Source: Leptospira jelokensis (GTDB taxonomy: Bacteria > Spirochaetota > Leptospiria > Leptospirales > Leptospiraceae). From it: DNA of 64,000 bases. Made by a program: the position numbers and the translations under genes. Each line of letters starts with the position of its first letter. The first letter of the stretch is position 1. This document shows positions 54,346-62,363 of the stretch, in pieces. The notes below the pieces were generated by a model. It did no database searches and was not told where the DNA came from. It saw nothing but the letters and a program-made list of their open reading frames with translations. Where the stretch lies: NCBI RefSeq assembly GCF_004769635.1, contig NZ_RQGH01000026.1:1-64000 (forward strand). Direction: 5' to 3'.

Positions 54346-54624
54346 ATGAAATTGGCTTTTGGAATTTTCGCGATCAGTGTTTTCTTTGCATCGTGTAACG
54401 AAATCAAGTTGGTGAGTACCGAGGACATTTTAGACCTACTGAAAGACGATGGGTATTCGAATGCCAATTCACAATCCAATTCCTCCCAATCCTCATCGCA
54501 AAACCAATCTTCAGAAAATGGTAGTTCACAAAATCTGAACTACTATGGCCTAACTGATTCCCCTACAGGAACCAATACCTTTGGTTCCACGGGTTCCACG
54601 GTGGGCAATCCACTCGGTTACTAA
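54346..54624 (+). CDS. small Ser/Gln/Asn-rich lipoprotein
   Basis: The ATG at 54346 gives a signal ending VFFASC, followed by a short mature protein. About 50 residues in, a low-complexity stretch of Ser, Gln and Asn (NANSQSNSSQSSSQNQSSEN) is followed by a Gly/Thr/Ser tail ending GNPLGY. There is no visible domain. It may be a surface or spacer lipoprotein. It lies 57 bp after the cyclase stop in the same direction. Confidence 0.65.
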   Translation: MKLAFGIFAISVFFASCNEIKLVSTEDILDLLKDDGYSNANSQSNSSQSSSQNQSSENGSSQNLNYYGLTDSPTGTNTFGSTGSTVGNPLGY

Positions 54625-54637
54625 TCCAAATTTTAGA

Positions 54638-55123
54638 TTATTTAATAAACTCGAAGAAATCATCGAGCAGTGGCCGAAAACAAGACCGAATCGTTACCTT
54701 CGCCACTTTCTCATTCTTAGGACCGTAATTCAGGATGATGTCATTGGGATCGCGGATAAAAGAAAAGATTTTATTGATCTGCATTTCAGCATGGCCATCC
54801 CGAACCTTCACCACATATTCAAATTCATGTTCGTTGGCGTCCACTTCCCCAATTCCATAAGGAACGTAACATTTGATGAGGCCAATCCCTCTGAGTTCCC
54901 CGGTTTCTTGGTTTTCAAATTCAATTTTGGATACTTCTGGATCCAGTTTGTATTCCAACCATTGTTTTGCTTTGAGAAAACTTCTCGTTTTTTGGTAGGT
55001 TTTATGGTCTCTCGCATCTTCTGTGGTGCGCATTTTGGAAGAAACAATCCAAAGTTTCAAACACATTGAGTTTTGGAACAAAAGGAAAAACAAAGATAAA
55101 GCCAATAATCGTTTCTGCATCAT
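54638..55123 (-). CDS. hypothetical exported protein
   Basis: About 161 residues from the ATG at 55123 (a second ATG follows at once). The signal-like segment is RLLALSLFFLLFQNSMC. The mature part is mixed alpha/beta with VEYVVKVRDGH-like strands and ends DDFFEFIK; I recognise no family. It starts 2 bp after the stop of a possible small gene at 55126-55323. It is convergent with the lipoprotein gene at 54346-54624. Confidence 0.65.
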   Translation of the reverse strand: MMQKRLLALSLFFLLFQNSMCLKLWIVSSKMRTTEDARDHKTYQKTRSFLKAKQWLEYKLDPEVSKIEFENQETGELRGIGLIKCYVPYGIGEVDANEHEFEYVVKVRDGHAEMQINKIFSFIRDPNDIILNYGPKNEKVAKVTIRSCFRPLLDDFFEFIK

Positions 55124-55125
55124 CT

Positions 55126-55323
55126 CTAAGCTTCTTTTCCCTCGTTCGGTTCGCAAAACAAATCTTCACATAAATGGAAAATTTTCTCCTTATTCGGCTG
55201 GACCGGAAATGGAATTACGTTTTTGGGCAATGGGGATGTGTTCTGGTTTGTTTTTTTGATCTTATGTCTCTTGGACTCGATTCTATCTCTCACTTTATTA
55301 TTTTCGGAATTGGCCTCCCTCAT
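55126..55323 (-). CDS. possible small basic protein
   Basis: A 65-codon frame from the ATG at 55323: MREANSENNKVRDR at the start and NVIPFPVQPNKEKIFHLCED toward the end. It ends two bases before the next gene's start, as genes in one operon often do. The opposite strand has a hydrophobic frame in the same place, which antisense to a charged protein would produce, so this strand looks more likely to code. No family known and no good ribosome site seen. Confidence 0.4.
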   Translation of the reverse strand: MREANSENNKVRDRIESKRHKIKKTNQNTSPLPKNVIPFPVQPNKEKIFHLCEDLFCEPNEGKEA

Positions 55324-55384
55324 TCTAGAGTGCCCAAATAAAAATTGGATTGAATTTGTGCGGGCATCACTTTCAATCTTGAAC

Positions 55385-55675
55385 ATGCCCGATTTTGATC
55401 GTATTGATCTTATGAATTATGCCATGTATGGAAATGATTTTGATCCCCAGTGGGATGAAATCCGCGCTTTTATTAAGTCCAACGCTTCTGCCCAAAAAGA
55501 ATTGGAGGAAATCAAACGCACTGTTCCAAGCCCTCACGTTGGGAAACGCCGGATGCCCAATGCTCCCTCGAATGACCCAAGAGAAATGAGTGGAGAGAAT
55601 CCCAGTGCCGAACCACGAAAACCAAACAGTGGTAATGTTACCAAATCCTGGTGGCAAAAGATTTTAGGAGATTGA
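55385..55675 (+). CDS. hypothetical small protein upstream of plsC
   Basis: A 96-residue frame from the ATG at 55385 beginning MPDFDRIDLMNYAMYGNDFD. The N-terminal half is acidic and helical (QWDEIRAFIKSNASAQKELE), the second half is Pro/Asn/Ser-rich, and the end is KSWWQKILGD. I recognise no family. It ends one base before the ATG of the acyltransferase gene, with the ribosome site AGGAG inside its last codons, so the two are co-translated. A longer N-terminal extension (from 55223) is open, but hydrophobic and probably antisense. Confidence 0.65.
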   Translation: MPDFDRIDLMNYAMYGNDFDPQWDEIRAFIKSNASAQKELEEIKRTVPSPHVGKRRMPNAPSNDPREMSGENPSAEPRKPNSGNVTKSWWQKILGD

Positions 55676-55676
55676 A

Positions 55677-56399
55677 ATGGAAAATACCGTAGACCAAGCC
55701 AAAAAAAACGTCGAGAACATCAAAAAGTTTGTCACTCCGTTTTTTAATTTGGCTGTGAACACAACGGTTTACGGATACCATAACATTGTCCCAACAGGCA
55801 AACTGATCCTCACTTGCAACCATCGCAGTGATATGGATCCGTTTGTCATTGGATCTGTGTTTCCAAGATTCATCTCTTGGATCGCTGCAGAATACACGAC
55901 AAGGATTCCACTCTTTAAAGACTTTGTTGAAAAAACGGGAACCATCCCCATGGCCATTGATGGAAACATTTCTATGGCAAGTATCAAAAAGGTACAACAG
56001 GTTTTCAAGAATGGGGATGTACTTGGGATTTTTCCAGAAGGCCATGACTACATGGTGAAAAATGATTTTTCCGCACCACTTGCAAATTTCCATACTGGCT
56101 TTGCTGCCTTTAGTTTGCGTAACAAAGTCGATATCTTACCATCTGTCATCATCCCAGAAGAAGAAACCATTACCGACTATCCCATCCCACCACTTGTGCG
56201 TGCTTTTATGGGAATGCCCAAAGAAGTTTGTGATATCAAACGAAGAGTCGTATACAAAAAAATCAATGTGGTCTTTGGTGAAGTGATCAAGTATGAGGAC
56301 TATGCCCACCTACCACTTGACAAGGGTATGGTGGCCGTTTCAGAAGAAACGAAACGGCGTATGGGTGAATTACAAAAAGTGGATTACATCAAAAAGTAA
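55677..56399 (+). CDS. plsC: 1-acyl-sn-glycerol-3-phosphate acyltransferase (PlsC-type)
   Basis: A 240-residue acyltransferase. The catalytic HxxxxD motif is NHRSDMD in LTCNHRSDMDPFVIG, followed by GIFPEGHDYM, the second substrate-binding motif of the PlsC/AGPAT family. It makes phosphatidic acid from lysophosphatidic acid and acyl-CoA or acyl-ACP (family knowledge). A short amphipathic N-terminal helix suggests membrane attachment. It starts one base after the small protein upstream, with AGGAG at a good distance. The symbol is used for the family, not a proven substrate. Confidence 0.88.
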   Translation: MENTVDQAKKNVENIKKFVTPFFNLAVNTTVYGYHNIVPTGKLILTCNHRSDMDPFVIGSVFPRFISWIAAEYTTRIPLFKDFVEKTGTIPMAIDGNISMASIKKVQQVFKNGDVLGIFPEGHDYMVKNDFSAPLANFHTGFAAFSLRNKVDILPSVIIPEEETITDYPIPPLVRAFMGMPKEVCDIKRRVVYKKINVVFGEVIKYEDYAHLPLDKGMVAVSEETKRRMGELQKVDYIKK

Positions 56400-56416
56400 T
56401 CATCAAACTACAAGTC

Positions 56417-56430
56417 AATGTGATCACATT
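56417..56430. repeat. 14-bp perfect palindrome between convergent genes
   Basis: AATGTGATCACATT lies between the plsC stop (56399) and the dapF stop (56445). It contains the TGTGA and TCACA halves of a CRP site but with no 6-bp spacer, so it does not fit a normal CRP operator. It may be part of the transcript ends of either gene. Confidence 0.3.
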
Positions 56431-56444
56431 CCCTTGGTGTTTGC

Positions 56445-57287
56445 TTAAATTTCTACTTCTCCCGAAAATACTTCTTTTGCAGGACCTGTCATCATCACAG
56501 AACCATTTTCTTTCCATTCAATGTGGAGTGTTCCCCCGCGTAAATCAATCCGTACAGATCGTCCGGTTTTTCCATTCAGGATAGAGGCCACTGTGACAGC
56601 ACAAGCTCCCGTTCCGCAAGCCAAGGTTTCTCCCGTTCCACGTTCCCAGGTCCTTTGGTAAAGGTGGTCTTTTCCTTTGATGGATACAAATTCAACATTC
56701 ACTCTTCTTGGGAATAATGGATGGTTTTCGATGAGTGGGCCAATTTCTCTGACAGGAAAATCATCTGCATCGTCCACATAGATCACACAATGTGGGTTTC
56801 CCATACTAACAGCGGTAAAGTGGTATTGTTTCCCTTGGACTTCAATCACTTGGTTGATCACAGGTTCGTCTCCAGACCAAACAATGGGAACGAGGTTTGG
56901 TTTTAGGATGGGTTCACCCATATCCACAGTCACCATTTCCACTTTTCCATTCGTACCTGTTTTTAAATCTAAGGTGAGAACTCCTTTTCCTGTTTCAATC
57001 GTAGGTTTTTGGTTTTTGGTAAGACCATGGTCATACACAAATTTTCCCACACAACGAACTCCATTCCCACACATTTCCGAGGAGCTCCCATCGGAGTTGT
57101 ACATATCCATCTGGAATTCACCAGAGTTAGAATTACGAATGAAAATCACACCATCGCCACCGATTCCAAAATTGCGGTCGGATAATTTTTGGATTTGTTC
57201 TGGAGTGAGTCGGATATCGTTTTTTGTAGCATCAATGTATACGTAGTCGTTTCCGATCCCTTCCATTTTGGTGAAATTGATTTTCAT
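56445..57287 (-). CDS. dapF: diaminopimelate epimerase
   Basis: Converts LL- to meso-diaminopimelate for lysine and peptidoglycan synthesis. N-terminal [15 protein letters not shown], the first active Cys in [15 protein letters not shown] and the second in [14 protein letters not shown], both present. Other family segments are [10 protein letters not shown] and [20 protein letters not shown]. Length 280 is normal. The start ATG at 57287 is chosen because GAGAGGG lies 4-5 nt upstream; a start at 57305 has no such site. Convergent with plsC. Confidence 0.96.
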   Translation of the reverse strand: MKINFTKMEGIGNDYVYIDATKNDIRLTPEQIQKLSDRNFGIGGDGVIFIRNSNSGEFQMDMYNSDGSSSEMCGNGVRCVGKFVYDHGLTKNQKPTIETGKGVLTLDLKTGTNGKVEMVTVDMGEPILKPNLVPIVWSGDEPVINQVIEVQGKQYHFTAVSMGNPHCVIYVDDADDFPVREIGPLIENHPLFPRRVNVEFVSIKGKDHLYQRTWERGTGETLACGTGACAVTVASILNGKTGRSVRIDLRGGTLHIEWKENGSVMMTGPAKEVFSGEVEI

Positions 57288-57397
57288 CTGTCCCTCTCTT
57301 TTCACCCAATGATTTTTTGGTGACTCTCATTGGCAAGTCGTATCAAGGATTTTTAGTTTGACCCTTGTTCCCTTCGATTAGACTGACAGTATCGAAC

Positions 57398-58249
57398 ATG
57401 AAATCTTGTATCCTTTGCCAATCGACCGAGTCCAAATCCGTTTTTAATGAAAATGGGACCCCCATCTTGGAATGCCAAAATTGTGGTCATGTTTATTCGT
57501 CGTATGAACAAGAAGAACACTACGAAGGGTATTGGGACGGCGCCGAACAAACATATGATCTGGAATGGTGGGACAACGCACACAGAGCTGTGTATTCTGA
57601 TTTTATAGGAACCTATCTAAAAGAACCAAAGGGGAATCTTTTGGATGTGGGTTGTGGGCTTGGTTTTTTTGTGAAAGCGGTCCTAACGGAAAAACCAGGT
57701 TGGACGGCTGTAGGTTATGAGATTTCCAAACAAGCAGTGAAGTTTGCCAATGAACAAAATGGAATGAAGACCGTGTATGCAGGCCTTGTCCAAGATTCCA
57801 AACTGCCAAAAGAAAGTTTTGATACCATTACCCTTTGGGATGTGATTGAACACATTCCAAAACCCCACTCCCTTCTCACCTACCTCCATAGTTTATTAAA
57901 ACCAGGTGGCATATTGTTTTTACAAACTCCAAATTTTCCCATTCAGTTGGCAAAAGCAAACCTCAAGGTAAAACTAAAAGGAATGAAAGAAGGGGTTCAT
58001 TATTTAGAAGCCAAAGACCATGTGAACAATTACAAAATGTCCACCTTGGCCGAACTTGGCAAACAATGCGGATTTACGAATCCACAATACAAAGTGCTAA
58101 TGCCAATTTTATCAGTGTCTGGTAGCAAAAGTAAAATCGCCGTTTATGTAAAGTTAGCCTATTATTTCTTCACCAAACTTGTATTCACTCTCAGCTTCAA
58201 GACCGTCAATTGGAACAATACTTTATTTTTGACGCTCCAGAAGCCATGA
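57398..58249 (+). CDS. class I SAM methyltransferase with N-terminal zinc-binding motif
   Basis: The N-terminal CILCQSTESK ... LECQNCGHVYSSY holds four Cys, a zinc ribbon found in C-methyltransferases and ubiquinone-type methyltransferases. The SAM-binding motif is GNLLDVGCGLGFFVKAV, followed by FDTITLWDVIEHIPKPHSLL and LKPGGILFLQTPNF. At 283 residues it resembles methyltransferases that act on sugars or small molecules, but the substrate is unknown. The ATG at 57398 is preferred over an upstream TTG. Its last 27 bases overlap the convergent HAD gene. Confidence 0.88.
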   Translation: MKSCILCQSTESKSVFNENGTPILECQNCGHVYSSYEQEEHYEGYWDGAEQTYDLEWWDNAHRAVYSDFIGTYLKEPKGNLLDVGCGLGFFVKAVLTEKPGWTAVGYEISKQAVKFANEQNGMKTVYAGLVQDSKLPKESFDTITLWDVIEHIPKPHSLLTYLHSLLKPGGILFLQTPNFPIQLAKANLKVKLKGMKEGVHYLEAKDHVNNYKMSTLAELGKQCGFTNPQYKVLMPILSVSGSKSKIAVYVKLAYYFFTKLVFTLSFKTVNWNNTLFLTLQKP

Positions 58250-59086
58250 CCTAGCAAAGGTTAGTCCAGAGATAATATTGGAAGCCCGCCAAATATTCTT
58301 TGGATTGGCACCAGGAACTCGATTGTTTCCTTCTATGGATCCTTCAGATCCATGTATTTCATTTATCTCGTCTCCTTCTCCCCACATATCGGGGATATGG
58401 ATGCACGAAATTCCATGAGAACTTGCTCCAATGATATCATCATCCCAATTGTCACCGAGTAAAATACAATCGTTGGGGTCTTCACCTGCTTTCTGGATCA
58501 CATATTGGAAAAATTCTGTTGTTGGTTTTTCAAATCCAACTTCCTCTGAAGTGATGATTGTAAAACGAAAACCTTTTGGCAAAAACCCTTGGACTTTCAA
58601 GAGTTGGGTACGAAGTGTTTCATTGGTAGTGAGGTAAATTGGAAATTCATGAGAAAGGGAAATTAAGAGGGGAAACAAACTGTCTTTGTAACTTAATTTC
58701 TTTTTTTCTTCTGCATAAAAATGTAAGAAATGAAAAAAATACCTTTCTTCCATCCAAAGGATCTCTTGGATGTCTTCGGTTTGGAAACCGAAACGAATTT
58801 GGGAAGACAGTGAAACTTGAGAAGTATTCTTTAAAATCTCTGAGTTTTTTCCAAAGTCTTTCGATCGTAAATGTTCCCATACCAATTTAAAACATAACAA
58901 ACGCAAACGATTCGAACTATGGTGTTTGAGTTGCGATTTTACTTGTTTTCTTGCCAATTCATACAATTCCAAAAAATTGTCACCTAACCCGCGCTCCCTC
59001 CAGTCAGTTGCACATTGTGTGATGGCATAATTGTAAGCTTTTTTGGAAGGCAAAAGGGTATTGTCCAAATCTAAAAATAAAGCCAT
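58223..59086 (-). CDS. HAD-superfamily phosphatase
   Basis: Haloacid-dehalogenase-fold hydrolase. Motif I is LFLDLDNTLLPS (first Asp is the nucleophile), motif II around YLTTNETLR, motif III Lys in VGFEKPTTEFFQ, and motif IV LLGDNWDDDIIGAS. The cap is helical (about 20-110). Probably a small-molecule phosphatase of the YjjG or pyrophosphatase-like type. The C-terminal 60 residues (from about IPDMWGEGDEI) extend past the usual end. The ATG at 59086 places motif I directly at the N-terminus. Overlaps the methyltransferase gene at its end. Confidence 0.9.
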   Translation of the reverse strand: MALFLDLDNTLLPSKKAYNYAITQCATDWRERGLGDNFLELYELARKQVKSQLKHHSSNRLRLLCFKLVWEHLRSKDFGKNSEILKNTSQVSLSSQIRFGFQTEDIQEILWMEERYFFHFLHFYAEEKKKLSYKDSLFPLLISLSHEFPIYLTTNETLRTQLLKVQGFLPKGFRFTIITSEEVGFEKPTTEFFQYVIQKAGEDPNDCILLGDNWDDDIIGASSHGISCIHIPDMWGEGDEINEIHGSEGSIEGNNRVPGANPKNIWRASNIISGLTFARSWLLERQK

Positions 59087-59178
59087 ATCGGAAAGTGAAA
59101 CGAATCCAATTCCTTCTGTCAACGGTTTGGTTGAGAATTATGACTTGTCATCTACGGATAGGATGTTAGGATTTTCGT

Positions 59179-59394
59179 ATGATTTCCTTATCATCCATCC
59201 TCTCTGCCTTATTTCTTCTATTAGGATCCATTTTAATGGGGCATGGGTATTTGACAGATGGTGATCCGATGTATGTCAAATCCCTTGGTTGGAATTTAAA
59301 CATCATTTGGGGGAGTGTTGTATTTGGTGTAGGTGTTTTGTTTGCATTGGGGAATTGGTTCGCAAACCATATCCCCCAAAAAGAAAAAAATTAA
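59179..59394 (+). CDS. small membrane protein (two helices)
   Basis: 71 residues with two hydrophobic segments, LSSILSALFLLLGSILMGHG and IIWGSVVFGVGVLFALGNWF, and a Lys-rich end (PQKEKN). Two-helix hairpin proteins of this size are common and mostly unassigned. It ends 4 bases inside the convergent gene at 59391. Divergent from the HAD gene, sharing its promoter gap. Confidence 0.6.
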   Translation: MISLSSILSALFLLLGSILMGHGYLTDGDPMYVKSLGWNLNIIWGSVVFGVGVLFALGNWFANHIPQKEKN

Positions 59395-60350
59395 ACTGTC
59401 ACTTTCTCTAGGACAAGGGAGAGAAATGGAACGAGTGATTCCAAAATTTCAGGTAATTCGTATTCCAAAATATCCCCTGCATATACAATGTCATTTTTTT
59501 CCATTGCTTGTGCAATATTGGAAAGTGTAACATTGAGTTCTCCAACCAAATCCGATAGTTTTTTATCTTCAAAGGACAAGGTTTGCCAATCAAGTTCTGT
59601 ATGGCGCGTTTGGATGGAAACAAGAGCTGACATAAGACCTGTTAATCGACCCACTGCATCGTTTAAAATTTCTGACGCTAAGTGATCCTTTCCAGATTGG
59701 AAATTTTCATTCACCAACATAAAGTCTTTGATCACTTTATCTTTTTCATTCACAAAACGAGAAATGATTTCAATGAGTTCAGATTCATCAAGTCGCATCA
59801 CCGCAAGTCTTGCGCTTAGGTCCATTAAAAATAATTTTACATCGCGAAGGTCCTCTAAAAAGGATTCAATCGCTTTTGTAGAATCGAGCACCAAGGCCCC
59901 GTTTTGTAATGAAGTTAAAATTTCTTCTACGTTTTTCCCTTTCCCCATTGGTTGGATAAGGTTCAAATTGAGGTTTAAAAGTTTGGTTGTAGTTCGAATC
60001 ATAGAAATGATCCAAGGGATTCCTTCCTTTAAATCCTCTGCTTCTTTTTCTGTTAATGAATCACGGCCTACAAGTGTGGAACCTACTTTGTCTACGTAAT
60101 TGTCTACTTCGACTAAACTGTCTTCAATGACATCAAGTTCTTCCCCAACATACAAATCCAATCGCTCTGTTTCATCGATTCCAAAAGAATCTAAATCGGA
60201 ACGATTGAGTTCCTTTCCATTTACAGTGAAATGACGAAGGTATTTACCATTGGATTCGATCCATTTTTGGATTTGATCAAACACTTGACCTAGGTTTGTT
60301 TCCCCATCCAATTTAGTATCCAATTGTTGTTCATTGATAAAAATATCCAT
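59391..60350 (-). CDS. hypothetical protein coupled to FliD
   Basis: A 319-residue, mostly helical acidic protein without signal peptide. The first 90 residues begin MDIFINEQQLDTKLDGETNL and look like a ubiquitin-like or beta-grasp start (GKYLRHFTVNGKELNRSDLD). The rest are long helices. The ATG at 60350 is favoured by GGAG; one at 60353 is also possible. The start overlaps the fliD stop, so it is made with the filament cap. It may serve in flagellar assembly (inference, no family recognised). Confidence 0.75.
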   Translation of the reverse strand: MDIFINEQQLDTKLDGETNLGQVFDQIQKWIESNGKYLRHFTVNGKELNRSDLDSFGIDETERLDLYVGEELDVIEDSLVEVDNYVDKVGSTLVGRDSLTEKEAEDLKEGIPWIISMIRTTTKLLNLNLNLIQPMGKGKNVEEILTSLQNGALVLDSTKAIESFLEDLRDVKLFLMDLSARLAVMRLDESELIEIISRFVNEKDKVIKDFMLVNENFQSGKDHLASEILNDAVGRLTGLMSALVSIQTRHTELDWQTLSFEDKKLSDLVGELNVTLSNIAQAMEKNDIVYAGDILEYELPEILESLVPFLSLVLEKVTV

Positions 60351-62272
60351 CATTCTCCACCGTTCCCTCTAAACATATTATTCTGTAAGTAATTTCCAAC
60401 TGATTTGTTTTTGCCTACACCTTGTTCCATGTAGAGAAATCGTTGTTTCAATTTGGATTCAAAACTAATGAGATGAGACTCATGTTCTTTGATTTTTTTA
60501 TTATTACCAGCTACACTTTCTTCTAAAAGTTTTACCTTACTTGTGACAATGCCCGAAGCGTATTGGTTATAAGGTTTTAAAATTTCAAGTAATTTGATTC
60601 CAACCCCTTCTTCCATCTTTGCATCGTTATTTGGATCAGATGCAAAAAGATCTCTCACTCCATCAGGGTTCTCAGACAAAACTGCAATGAGTTTTTCCTG
60701 GTCAATCTGCAATAGTCCATCTTGGATTTTTTCCCAATTGGAACCAACGGCACCTGTGGAAATTCCAATGTCTGTTAACACTCGAAATCCATTTTCTTTG
60801 GTTGCAGGGTAATAGGAATTGGCAGTTGTTTTTAAAGAAGCAATGAGCCTTAAGATGGAGTTTTCACCAGCCAAAAGTCCCGACTTAGACTTGTTATCCC
60901 AAAAATCTCTTGAGATATCAGTTGCCTTGGTATCATCACTTTCCTTTTTATCTGAAATTTTCCCATTTTTTTCCACCGAGGTGATTTCTTTGGAAAATTT
61001 CATCAGTTCATTATAGGCATCCACCCATTCTTTGATCAGTGCAGAACCTTTAGCATGGTCCACGTGGATTTTGAGTGTAACGGGTTCTTCTGTCACCTTA
61101 TGGACATTAAATGAAATTCCTTCTAATACATCAGCAATGCCTTCATTTGTTTCACGTGTGATTTCAACACCATCAATTTTGATTTTGAGGTCTTTTGCTT
61201 CTTGTAATACTTTTAGAGGTTCTGCAGTGCCTGGAGCCTCTGGAGTGACTAGAGTCACAGATTTGATTTGGATTGGAGTGGTTGCTGCGTTAGAGAGAAT
61301 GATACCAGTGAGGTTTTTGTCAGTCGCCAAATCTCCGGCTTGGAAAATGTATTTCGATTCCGTTTTTGTGATGGGAAGGAATTTGTTACGAACACTCCCT
61401 TCTTTTTCAAAACTCATTCCAAGTTCCATCACCGCGGGAGCCTCACCCACAACTTCTACTTCAAAAAAAGCTCGTTCTTTGATTTCTGTCACAGCAATCG
61501 GAATGGTATATGCAGTATCCGGTTTTAAAAAGATTCCCTCTTCGCTTTGCGTGAGTTTATCGGTTTCAAGTTCCGATTTTTTAAACTTAGAAGTATCCCA
61601 AGCTTTGGCTTTTGTTCCATCAAGTGAGAGGATTTGTTTTGTATCTTCTCCTTGGGCTTTGTTCTCTCCTACAAGGCCTGCCAATTTTAAAATTCCATTG
61701 GGATCCGAAAACTGAAGTTGGTTTTTTTTACCAGTTTTAACAGATGTTAACGTAATTATCGAAGAATCTTTATCAATTTTGATAATGGAGGCATCCATTA
61801 GGCTGCCCGCCATATTTTTAATGGCATTGGAAAGTTCCGAAAGCCCACCACCAGGAAACGTAACTGTTTCCTTGGATTTTCCTGAATAAACAGTAAAACT
61901 ACCTTCTGGCAAACGAATGTCGGTATCAATTTCAACACCAGATAACTGGTGTTTACTTGCCATTTCTATGATTTCAAGTGCGCGGTTTCCGGATTTCGCG
62001 GCTCTGGAAGCCTCGCCAGTGATCACTCCTTCCACGGATGAGGAAACTGACTTTGTGGCAAAGGGGGCAGTGAACGAAACAAGGGCTCTCGTTTTCGTTT
62101 GGAGGTTGGTTGTGAGATTTTTCACTTCTCCCCAAATTTGAATCTGCATTTTGGCATATTCATTTTCGGTTTCCCAACGTTTGATGGGCCGTCGTTCCAA
62201 TTCGACCAGTTTTTTAACGATATCGTTTGTGTTTTGCCCGGTCATCAAACCCGGCATGGTGTATGCTGGCAT
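60350..62272 (-). CDS. fliD: flagellar hook-associated protein 2 (filament cap, FliD)
   Basis: The filament cap at the tip of the periplasmic flagellum, needed for flagellin polymerisation. The N-terminal MPAYTMPGLMTGQNTNDIVK matches the FliD N-domain, which is helical (about 1-110). The C-terminal domain has SLKTTANSYYPATKENGFRV, TDIGISTGAVGSNWEKIQDG and VTSKVKLLEESVAGNNKKI, all FliD-like. At 640 residues it is longer than many FliD, with a larger middle section (about 220-400). It is divergent from ppk and coupled to the gene at 59391. Confidence 0.93.
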   Translation of the reverse strand: MPAYTMPGLMTGQNTNDIVKKLVELERRPIKRWETENEYAKMQIQIWGEVKNLTTNLQTKTRALVSFTAPFATKSVSSSVEGVITGEASRAAKSGNRALEIIEMASKHQLSGVEIDTDIRLPEGSFTVYSGKSKETVTFPGGGLSELSNAIKNMAGSLMDASIIKIDKDSSIITLTSVKTGKKNQLQFSDPNGILKLAGLVGENKAQGEDTKQILSLDGTKAKAWDTSKFKKSELETDKLTQSEEGIFLKPDTAYTIPIAVTEIKERAFFEVEVVGEAPAVMELGMSFEKEGSVRNKFLPITKTESKYIFQAGDLATDKNLTGIILSNAATTPIQIKSVTLVTPEAPGTAEPLKVLQEAKDLKIKIDGVEITRETNEGIADVLEGISFNVHKVTEEPVTLKIHVDHAKGSALIKEWVDAYNELMKFSKEITSVEKNGKISDKKESDDTKATDISRDFWDNKSKSGLLAGENSILRLIASLKTTANSYYPATKENGFRVLTDIGISTGAVGSNWEKIQDGLLQIDQEKLIAVLSENPDGVRDLFASDPNNDAKMEEGVGIKLLEILKPYNQYASGIVTSKVKLLEESVAGNNKKIKEHESHLISFESKLKQRFLYMEQGVGKNKSVGNYLQNNMFRGNGGE

Positions 62273-62363
62273 ATCGTCCCAAATCCCTCTGAATCTAGTG
62301 TCGTCGAATTCTACAAAAGGATTAGGAATTTACAGAATTTTTTCCTTCCCAAATCCTAGAATT

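Noticed and set aside
56417..56430. CRP-type cAMP receptor binding site
   Set aside because: TGTGA and TCACA halves are fused without the 6-bp spacer needed by CRP, and the position between two convergent stops does not suit an operator.
60594..62141. Long plus-strand frames opposite fliD (for example 61032-61715)
   Set aside because: They lie antisense to a clearly recognised FliD and have Ser/Phe-rich sequences typical of antisense translation.
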